DNA of 64,000 nucleotides from Onchocerca volvulus (taxonomy: Eukaryota; Nematoda; Chromadorea; Rhabditida; Onchocercidae), in contig HG738136.1 of NCBI GenBank assembly GCA_000499405.2, positions 917,274 through 981,273 on the forward strand. The letters run 5' to 3'. This document shows, one piece after another, positions 49,501 through 61,500 of this stretch. Both the position numbers and the translations under genes were made by a program. The notes under the pieces are model-generated. The model saw only the letters and a program-made list of their open reading frames with translations, was not told where the DNA came from and did no database searches. Numbering within the stretch: the first letter of the stretch is position 1; each line of letters starts with the position of its first letter.

Positions 49501-52500
49501 GTTTGTAGAATAAACAATCCTGCATAAAAAATGTCTAAAACAATTTTTTGCGAATACAAATAATTCCTAAAGATGTAATCCCAAAGCAATTTGATATATT
49601 TCAAAAGTTTATTTCATTTTTAAAATATTTTACATTCATGATTTATTAGCTAATTTCTTGTTAGCCAATGTCGTGCATTTTAGGTCATACTAAAAATTAT
49701 CAGCTAATAATTTAAATTTAAAATTTATAGTCAATGTCTTGCATATTTTAGATTTATCAGTCAATAATTGGTTAATTTTAGATTTATGAATTAGTAATCA
49801 ATTGATTTTAGTCACACTATTTGTTTAACATATTAATGATAAGATTATTTAAATTATTTTGTATTTCATTCCTTATTAATAGCCTTGTATAATTCCGAAA
49901 TCATTGTTTTATCAAGAATATTCGATAAAAATTCACAAAATTACCTTCAAGAGCAACTTCTCCTTTTGTAGAAGCAGTACCGTATTCATTAGTTGCTACA
50001 CAACGATAAAAACCTTCCGCAAAGAAATCAACATTTTCCAAAATTATACGTTGCGTTTTATCATCCAAACTTTCAATCTGAAATTTTTTGAAGGTTTTTG
50101 CATTGTTTCTATGAGAAAAAAAAAAAGAAAAATTCAAATAATTCATTAAAATTTCTTACTCTAATATAAATTAATTTTAAACAAATAAACAAGAGAAGTT
50201 AATTATTTTCGTAAATTTTATCAATCATAAAATGAGTTAATTTTTAAACAAATGAATAAAAGAAATTAATGTTACCCTAATTTTATCATTCGGTTCAATT
50301 TCAATACCATCTTTGAGCCATTTAATTTCCGGAAAAGGTTTTCCGTATGGGACACATTCCAGAATAACAGTATCACCGGCTTTAGCTCGTTTCATAGCAA
50401 GTGGTACCGAGAAACCTGGCGCATTACCTTCACGGATTTCATCTTCGAAATTACGTTGTGGTTTCTTCTCTTTTACTGCAAAAATCCCATTATTTAAAAA
50501 GGAACGAAGAAAAAAAGTTGATTAATTTTTAATCAGTAAAAATTTTTATCATACAAAATTTTAGTACTTTTTGATGATAAATTATCGTTTAAATAAAAAT
50601 TTAACTTCGATTGATTATTCGACTTTTTTTTTTGAAGTATCAGAAAGTAATAGCTGTAATTGTTGATTTAATTCAAATTTAAAATCTAATTACTAACATT
50701 GTACAACAACTTCACATGTAGTTCTATCAGAGCCATAAATATTTTCTGCAACACATCGATAACAACCGGCATCAAATCGATTAGCATTCGGAACAGTTAA
50801 TTCACAGGTACCATCATCCTTTTCGTTCTGTAAATTTATCAATTAATCATATCAGTTCGAACAAATCACTTATCAGTTCAAACAAATAACAAATCATTTG
50901 TCAATTAAGAAATCATTCATCAATTAACAAATCATTTATCAGTTCAAACTTATATCGAAAGAAATGAAATAAAATAATTTAATCATTTAAAAAGGTTGAT
51001 GGGAATGATATTTAATTGGAAATTTTCCAATATCCTAGAAAAAAACTTTTTTTTTCATCAGAACTTACCAATAATGATTATAACAATCAAAACAAGATAA
51101 TTAAGTCACCGAATAGACTAATGGCATGATATTTAATTTGAAATTTGAAAAAAAAAATTTAAAAAAAAATCAAAAAAAATTTTTAAAATCAATACTTACC
51201 AATATACAACGATTATACGAGTAAACACGTTCACCATCTTTAAACCATTTGATTTTTGGACGTGGATCACCGCTAAATTTGCATTGTAATGTAAAACCGT
51301 TACCTTCCATAACTTTGACACATTCAAGTGGCACAATAACACGTGGAGCACGATATGCATCGAATTTCTCGCTGAAAAAAAGGAAAAAAATGAAAAATAA
51401 TTAAGTAATTAATCTAATTTCAATCTTAGAGAACAAATGAATTAGATAGAATTGCAACAGAATCATATCATTGAAAGTTTCAAATTGTTAAAAAAATTGT
51501 TGCAACATGTTAATTAATTAAAACTAAACTTGTTACATGTTATTACTGATAACTTCGGTTACGTTAAATTAGATTTCTGACAGCTTAAACTTAATTTTTC
51601 ATGAAAAATACCGCTTCCATAAAATTAAAATACCGTTATTACTCTATTTTTACGGAAAAGTCCTATGTTATTAATAATTAATTTAGCTTTCCCCTTTTTT
51701 TAATCTTTTTAAATATTCAAAAAAACTTTTTTACCCATCCATCAAACCATCAATCGCACCGCCTGGCAATTTCTTTACCGTTGCAGTACCTTTGTCATGT
51801 GTTGAACCAAACGGATTAGTAGCAATTACTCGATATAAACCTGAAATAGGTTTAATTATCAGCACAACAGCTATTATTAAATAAAACGTTGTTAAATTAA
51901 ACATTAAATTGCATGAAATACAATATTCCTCTGGTTTAAATTATTGATTAAAATATAACTCAATCTCAAAAAGTTTATTTCAAATGTTAAACCTACTTCA
52001 GCTTATCAGTAGTTTATTTGAAATTATTTGTAAAATTCCTAATTTATTTTCAAAAATATACCTTCATCATTTGCATTACATGGATTGATAACAAGACGTG
52101 CTCGTCCATCTGAATCAGATTCAATTTTAATTCTCTCATCAGGAACGATTCGTTCACCATCTTTGTACCAAACAAGATCAGTTAGAGGAGCTCCTTCGAT
52201 CTTACATTCGAATTTCAATGGTTGACCTAAAAAGTTTTATGTGAAATCACAGAAAAAAAAAAAAACCAGCATATTATGATATCTTATCCTAAAATTTAAT
52301 TCGAAATTAATTATTGCCTAAATTAAATCAAAAAAGCATACCTTCGATAGCACATTAATAAGACTTTTTATTAAATTCACTTCCACTAATCTTTCCTTAA
52401 TTTATAATCGAATTTTCAAATATAATTTAAAAATGATTCAATCTTCCGTTGTAAACATAATATCATTTTTTTTTTCTTCAACTAGTTTTCCATTTGATCA

Positions 52501-55500
52501 AACTTTTTTTATTAATTTACTAAATCAATTTAAATCAAAAAATCAATTTAATACCTTCAACAGCACGTGCATCACCCATTTTTATGCTGAAACGAGGTGG
52601 TTCATTGGAAGATGGCGCTTGAATGAAACTTCCATCTAAAAAAAAAAGGAAAAAAAATTATATTTAAAAAAATGTTCAATTAATTAATTAGAAATTCGAA
52701 TTTCCATTTTGTTTTACAAATCAATAGAGATGATCAAGTATTTCAGGATTATCGTTTCGGTTAAAAAAAATTAAAATTGAAATATTTTAAAAATAATTAT
52801 TACCATCTATCCTGACGAATGATTTTGTTGTAGCTGAACCAGCAGTATTAGTTGCAACACATCGATATGCACCTTCATCGTACATATTTGCATCGATAAT
52901 CTGAATATTCATTTTTGGATTTTAATTTTAATTTTTTAAAACTAATAATCAGATAAAGCAAATTTTTCAGCTTCTTTTGCACAATTTTTCCAAGAAATGC
53001 TGAATTTATGCTTGTATTAGCAGGAAAGCGATCACTAAAATCGAAAATTGGTAGAAATAAAAACTTTTTCGCAATAAAATTATTCATCGACTATTATAAT
53101 TCGAAAATCATATAATTATTAATTGAGAAATTAGTTCCATCAAATATTTAATTAAATGATTTAAATTCATTAAACATTAAGATTAATCGTAATTAATGCA
53201 AACCTTCAATCGATAGATACCAGCTGTAGCATCTATTTCCCATTGATAACGTGAATCATCACGAATTACCATACCATCTTTGGACCTTGAAAATCAAAAA
53301 AATTCTTTTCTTGATTTTTATGTTTGCAATATTTTAAGAATCCTGAATTTAGGAATTACTGTGTGAACTTTAACCTTTAACTCATTTACTTACTAATGGA
53401 TGTGAAAAGATCACTTTGTTCTAACCGATGATGACCGCGATATCGCGATACAATAATTGTTTATGTATAAATTCCACCTAAAATTTACCATTTAACTGTT
53501 GGCATTGGTTCGCCGGTAACTTTACATTCTAAATCAATTGTGGAACCAGGATAAACAGTGATATCTTGAAGAGGAATGATAAATCGTGGTGCTTCACCTT
53601 CGGCAGCCTTTTCTTTCCTTTCGATCGGTTCTGTAAGAAATTCGAAAAAAATTGATCAACAAAATCAATATTTTGAAAAAAAATTTTTAATATTTGAATT
53701 TTTTTCTCTGTGAAATTTGGTAAATTCGAAATCTACTTTATTCAAATGTATTGAAGAAAAATTTGTAAATTTGATATGAATTTACTCTCAGTACGGATCG
53801 CTGATAAACTTAATAATTTAAAAAGATTTTTAAGAATTGAATTTCCTCTCTATGAAATTTGATAATTTTGTAGCCTGCTCTATTGAGATAGATAACTGGA
53901 TAAAAATTTATAAAACTTGATTTTAAACTTTTTTGCTTTCAATATAGAGTAAATGTTTTTATTTTGCAGGCTATTGCTTTTGATAAGGTAGTAGTCTGAA
54001 AACGATTTTTTAAGATTTAAATTTTTTCTTTATCGATTGTTTCAAAATTTGCTCTATTCCGCTTTATTGAAGAAAAAAAAACTAAAAAACTTGATGAAAA
54101 CTTACTTTCAACATGAACCGTTGATTGTGTTCGTGCTTTTCCAATCGAATTTTCAGCATCACAACGATAGATTCCTTCATCACTCATTGCACAATCTTCG
54201 ATTGTCAATGTACATAAACCATCAGGCGTATTTTCCATGTTAATTCTATTGTTTGGTCGTAATAAAATTCCATTACGATACCTTAAAAATTGAAATTAAA
54301 AAAAAAAAGAAAAATTGTAATTAGAAAATTTTAAATTTTAAATTTAAATATTTTTATAAAAATTTTCCATTTTACTTATTAAAATTTTTACAATTGTTAT
54401 AAAAATTTATGGAAATTGAAAAATTTATAAGCATACCATCGAATTTCTGGTTTCGGATTACCAATTACCGTACATTGTAAGATTAACTTTTCGCCACGTT
54501 CTAACCATTTATCAACCAAACCTTTTGTGAAAAATGGTTCTTCACCTTCCTTTTTAACTTCTTCTTTTATCTTACGAATAGATACCATACATGCTGAATT
54601 AGAACTACCTGCAAAATAATTTTAATTTTCAAAATTTTTGATTTTAAAATTTTTAAAAAACTTGAAAATGACCAAAATTGATATTATATTTTCTGGAATC
54701 ATATTTTTTTCAAGATTCAAAAACTGATATTGTATGAAATCATTTTTTTTTCTACATCTAAATCTTTGACTTTTTTTTTGGTTTAATAGGAAATCTCCAA
54801 AGTACCAGGATTTCATTTTTCACAACTTGTGTAATTAAATTTTTTAAATAAAATATTGGAAAATAAAAGTTGAAAAAAAAAAAAAAGCAAACCAATATCA
54901 TTGGTAGCAACACAACGATAAGCTCCATCATCTGATTCTGTACTATGATTAATTGTTAACAAACAATTGCCATCATCATCATTTTCGATGATAACACGAC
55001 CATTACTACGTAATGGTACTCCATCTTTATACCAGGTTATCGATGCTTTTGGTGATGCATCAACTTTACACGATAAACGTACTGTTTCGTCAATATCCGC
55101 AAATTTATCCATAAGTGGTGGATTGAAACGTGGTGGAAATTCTTTTTTCGCTACTACTTCTTCTTTTTCTTTTACTGCAAAATTTATCGCTTTTAATTAA
55201 ATTAAAATTACGAATTCGAAACGGAGACGAAAAATGATTGAATTAAAAAAATATTTTTAATAAATTTGAAAAATTTTACTAACTTTGAATATTAAGATTT
55301 GATTTGGTATTAGCAACACCAAATGTATTTGTAGCAGTGCATTTATAGGTACCAACATCAACTTCACTGAAATTGTTAATTCGTACACGACATGCTCCAT
55401 CTGGAGTATTGCGAATTTCGATACGATCTGATTCCGCCAAAGTGACACCATCCTAAATTTCAATTCAGCGCAGTTATTTGTTAATTTTTTATTAAATTAG

Positions 55501-58500
55501 TTTAGGAAACTTAAATTAATGAATGAAAGTTTAAAAATTAACCTTTGTCCAAACGATATCAGCAGTTGGTTTCGCATCTACATGACATTCAATGGTCATA
55601 GTTTGTCCTTCTGATATTTGTCGATCCCATAGCGGTACGTTGAATTTCGGTGGATAACCTTCCTCAATCTTTCCTTTTCCAAGTTTTCCCTCCGAATCCG
55701 TAAATTGTGATTCGCATTCCGCTTTACCATTCTCATTAATTGCGACGCATTTGATACGACCAAGAAATTCCGCGGTAACATTTTCGATTATCATAGTCCA
55801 ATTACCATCACCCAAATCTTCAATTTTTATACCATCCATACTTGACACGTCTTGGTTAGCAACGAACCTGAAATTATGCTACGGTCAAATCATAATGAAT
55901 TTTTTTTTTTTTGTTTTCTGTATCTATTATCTTGTTGATATATTAAAATATGGGAAGAATCCAATGCAATTCGATTATCTAATCTAAATTAATTAATCAA
56001 TTTAAAAATTTTATGAAATCAAAGAACGTACCACTGAAGTGTAGGTTTCGGTACACCACGAACTTTGACATTAAATTCAGCTTTGCTTCCAATTTCTGCG
56101 ACAGTATCTTTAAGCGGAATGACAAATTTCGGTTCCGACGGTAACTCATCAGCATCTAATACGCGAACATTGCATTCAGATTTCGATTCACCTGCCGAAT
56201 TAATTGCTGAAACGCTGTATCTACCTGCATCTTCTTTCTTGCTATCTCGGATTCGCAACGTTGCGGTACCATCTAAGGCAACACGCATCGCAATGCGATC
56301 ATCTTTCGTAATTTCGACGCCATTTTTATACCTAAAATATGATTTTTTGACTTCATTTGCAGCAAAATATTTGTTTCAGCATAACTAATTTTAGGTTTTG
56401 TTACAAATAGTGTATTATTTCCATTTTTTAAGATGAAAAAATTGCACGTTGATGAAATGATACTTGAAATTTAACAAAGTTTTACGTTTTTCTAAATCTG
56501 ATCGAATCAAGAAATACAAACCATTTAAGCGTTGGTGTTGGTTCTCCAGATACTTTACATTTCAAAGTTAAATTGTCACCTTCTGGTATATCAACATCTT
56601 CCAGTGGTGTAACGAATGTTGCTCCACTTGTCACTGGTTCTACTTTTTTCGCTAAAAATTATTGAAATTCCATTATCCTTAGTTTTAATTTCATAACTCG
56701 CAAAAAGTTTCATAACTTTCAGATTTCAATCCGATAGTTGAAGCAAAAATTCTTCAAAATTCCAAGTTTTAACTGTTTTTTTTTTTTTTTTTTTTACTGT
56801 TTTTTTTTTTTTTTTTTAGAAGGAATAAGTGAATTTTTACGTTTCACGCGAGTAATAGAACCACTTTGCACTTCACCACGCGCATTTGAGAGTACGACGC
56901 GATATGCGGCATCATCTGATGCCAAACTTTCCGGTATTGTCAAAGTATATTCGCCAGTTTCCGGATTCTCGGTCTGTGGAAATTGATTGTTTAAAATCAA
57001 GTATAGAGATAATGGGCTAGCAAATAAATAAACGAATGAGTGAACAATTAACTGATGAAAATTAATTACTATGCCAGTGTAAGCAATAAAAAGTATTAAA
57101 AATTGAAAAAAAAAGCCTAAAATAAAAAGAAATAGAAAACTTGAAATAATAAAAATTAAGTAATTCGATTAATAAATATTTACAAGTTGGACACGATCAT
57201 CTGGTTTAATTTCTTGACCATTTTTGAGCCATTTGACAGTTTTCGGTTGTCCTTCAACTTTAACACAAAGTTTGATCGGTTCACCTTCATTTACTTCAAC
57301 ATCTTTCAAATTATCAAGAACTTTCAACACATTACGTTTTGTAACAGTTAAACTAGCCGATGAGTCGCAAGTACCAGCTTTATTCTTCAAGGTTACCTGA
57401 AATAAATGAAAACTTTTATTCAATGGCAATTATTTTGAATAATTCATTTAAAACTTATTTAATTTACTCTTTTCTGATATAACAAATGAATGTTAGAATT
57501 GATATTCTGTTAGAAAATCAAATATAAATTCCAAGTTTTTAAATTTCAAATCCAAATTTATAAAATCAGATACCTTATAGGTGGCAGTATCGTCTAACGA
57601 TGCTTCAGTAAATAGAAGCTCAAACTTCTTCGAAGTAATTTGCTTCATGACTGCCTTTGGCGAAGGCTTTATTTCTTCTCCATTCTTATACCTAAAATCA
57701 ACACTAAGAAATGACAGTTGAAAATTAATTGAAATGGAAATTTCTACTTTCAAATATCAAATTAAAATTGAATGGAATTCAAATTTCATTGACCAAACAG
57801 AAATAGTTATGTTCAACTTAGTAATTGGTGAAATGAATGAAATTGAAATTTTACCATTTAACTTCTCGAACCGGTACATTTGTTTCAACTCTGAACGATT
57901 GCTCATCACCTTCTTCGATCTCACAATCCTCAAGACCTTTAATGATTTCAGGTTTCACGTCAACGTCCACGTTACCACTACTTTGTACCTTGCCAACTTC
58001 GTTAATTACTTCGACACTGTATGTACCCGCATCGGTAGTATCAACATGTGGAATTGTTAAGCGATATCTGGAAAAGTTGAATTTTCCAACTTCGTTCATG
58101 AGTTGCGAAAAACAAAACAGTAATTTTATATGATTAGAAAAACAGGTAGCAATTAAAAGTTAATTCAAATTTTAACCATAATTAGAAGAAAGTTCGCAAA
58201 ACTTGATAAACTAATTTAAATTGTAAGAAATTAAACTGAAGTAAAAAAGGAGCTAGACGATTCATTACTTCAATCAAGTAATACGAATTAATTTTTAAAT
58301 CAAACTACTTACGTTTGTTCATCAATTTTTTCAATTTTAGCTTCAACATTTTTGGGAAGTGCGGCACCATTTTTAAGCCATCGAACTTCGGTTGGTTCTC
58401 CATCCACTTTGATTTCCAATATCAGTTCATCATCTTTCGCAATAACCTGATAATCACAAGTAATTTACCTGATAAACATAACTAATTTGTCATTTAGATT

Positions 58501-61500
58501 TGATAATTAAATATGAAAATATTAATTTTCTAATTTTTAAATATTAAATTTCTAATCTTTTCTACTTTCATCAAATCAGGCTTAATTCAGTATCAATTTA
58601 TTTGGACTAGAATTACAAAAAAAAAAGTCGAAAATTCACCTGATCCTCTAAACCTTTCGTAATTTTCGGTTGACCTTTTGCCTTCCTGACTGTTAAATTC
58701 GCAGATGAATCCAAATCACCGGCGCTATTCGATAAGAGAACCTAAAATTAAAAAAAAAAAAGAACTTGGAAACTAAAAAACTTATAAAGTAAGGGAAAAA
58801 ATAGCTTCTCAATTGAGAATTGCTTTTAAATAGATTAAAATCAATTAATTCAAAACATTGATTTCAAGAAATCAATTTTTTCCAGAAGTTTCTTACAAAT
58901 AGAAAAATAATTTCACAACAGTTTCACAAAATTCGACAACGAATCATCAATCGATGTTAACAATTGATTACAAATAGTATTGTACTGATGAAGCAAATTA
59001 TTGCTTTGATAAGATTATGCAACGAAAAAAAAAATAATCACCTTATAATCAGCTGCATCGCCAATTTCAGCTTTTTTAATGATAAGTTGGAATCTTGTTG
59101 TGTTATTTTTCATTTCGATTCGGCCACTTACAGGCTTAATTTCTTGTCCATTTTTATACCATTTGACAATTCGTGGATGAACATTAGTTTCAACCATAAA
59201 TGCTGCTTCTTCAGCTTCAACCACTACAACATCTTCTAATGGTTTCAGGAAACTTAGCTTATCTTCAACGATTATCTGAAATATTCTTTCTTAATAGAAT
59301 CCAGTTAAATTTCAAATAATCAAAGTTTTAAACAGCGAATTGAAAAAAAAAAAATTTATTTATAATAAAAAAAAAAAAATCTTTCAGTTCTTTCAGACTA
59401 GATTTAATAAACTTTATCAGAAATCATCTAATTACAATATCGATTTTTTTTTGTCAATAATAAAAATATCATAATGATAGTATAAATATATTATCAAAAT
59501 TGTTTTCCGATAAGAATAATAATAAAAGAAACGAAGAAAAATTAATTACCTCGCCTGAGCTCTTAGCTTGACCTGCTTCATTCTGCACTTCAACTAAGTA
59601 AGTACCACTATCATCCAAGGTACATTTTTCAATTTTCAAAATATAATTATTCGCATCAATCATTTCCATTTTGACTGTTTTAGTTGTTTCACTCGATAAT
59701 ACTTCTCCATTTTTGTACCATTTCACAACTTTTGGCTCACCCGTTGTCTATAAAATTAATTAATAAGGATTTCCATCCGAAAAAAATTGCATCATTTTCA
59801 ATCTCTTGAAATTTGAAGAGATTGAAAGATTTGAAATCTATTTAGAATAATTTCAAAATTTTACAACTTTCTGGGATTCAAAAAAAAAGGTTCTAAAAAC
59901 AAATAAATTACCTCAATTGCGATTTCCAGAAGTTTTCCAATTGGAATAAATTGATCTTCAATTCCTTTCTTAATTGTAGGCTTTTCGGATGGTTTTTTGA
60001 CCGTTAATGTACAACTCGATTCCACGCTACCTTCATCATTTGAAAGTACAACCTGAAATTCATGAAAAAGTTGAAATAAAGTAAGTTTCTATTTGAATAA
60101 ATAATAACCAGAAATTCATGGAAAAGCTGAAATAAAATAAATTTTCAGCTTGTTCTCATAGATGTTCAATACTTATATGAAAAAAAAGAAAAATAAAAAA
60201 AGAAATATTAGGAACATTTTTAAACCTTATAATCAAAAGCATCATCTTCTGTAGCGCTGGATATTTCAAGTTGATAATTCGTATCATTCACTGTCTTCGG
60301 TTTTGCTCTATCATTTGAGCCAATTTCTTGGCCATTTTTATACCTGAAAAATAAATGAAACTTATCGAACAGTAATTTAATATCTAGGTAATTTTAAAAA
60401 TTATTAATTCAGCGGTTAAAACTTTGTTTAAAACCAAAAAAATATTGATTAATTTCAGATTTTTTTTTCTGAACATGTGTTTTTTGGAAAATCCTCTTTT
60501 TTAGTAAATTTTATTGGCATATATATATATGATTGTTTAATTTTTTATATTATTTTATGAAGCGCTTTTTTCTTTTTGGCATTTAAAATAAATGTATAGT
60601 TGGCTTATGACTTCATTTTTCATGTATTACTATTATTGATTTTTTTGAATTAATTTTTTTTCTAAAACTGGAAAAAAAGTAATTTTTTTCTCTCAATTTT
60701 TGTTCAATTTAATTAATAAATTGATAAGAAATATCTGTCCATCGATGCACTTCTCAATTAATACAGTTTTAGCAAACACTGGAAATTATTTGAAATACAT
60801 ATGAATAATAATTTAATGATCAATTTTTTGAATTTTTAATTAAATTTTTCAAAGTTTTATTATATTCTTGATTTATAATGATTGACGACACAACAGCCTG
60901 AACTAATTAACTTACCATTTAATTGATTTTGGTAGAGTGCTAACTTCAACTCCAAGTAAAACTTTTTCACCAACATTAACCGTTTGATTTTCCAAACCTT
61001 TTGTGATCATTAGTGGTGGCAATTTTACAGTTAAAGCACAAGACGAATCGATGGTATCATCATCGGTGTTAAGTACCACCTGAAATTTTCGCAAGTTGGA
61101 AAGATTAAATTGATAAGAAACGAATTTAATAAGTTCATTCGTGCAGGATTAACAAGTGATAATTAAAGTTCCCATAAATTTCAAAAGAATGATCATTAAT
61201 TATTAAAGTTCAATAAATTTTTTTACAACTTTTTTCTTTATCATTTAGGATTTTAGAACTTCAAAATCAAAGTTAAGAAAGAAAAAGTTTCAAAATTAAA
61301 GCATACTTTATATTCAGCAGTGTCATCTTTGTCTGTATCCGGTATTATCAACTGATAAGTGTTATCATTGAGTTTATTCGGCTTAGCCTTATCATTTGGA
61401 GTAATTTCTTTGCCATTTTTGTACCTAAAAATCCGAAATTCCATTGCATTTTATTCTTCTAGATTACTAGATCATTGTATTATTATTAATTTGCTTAGAT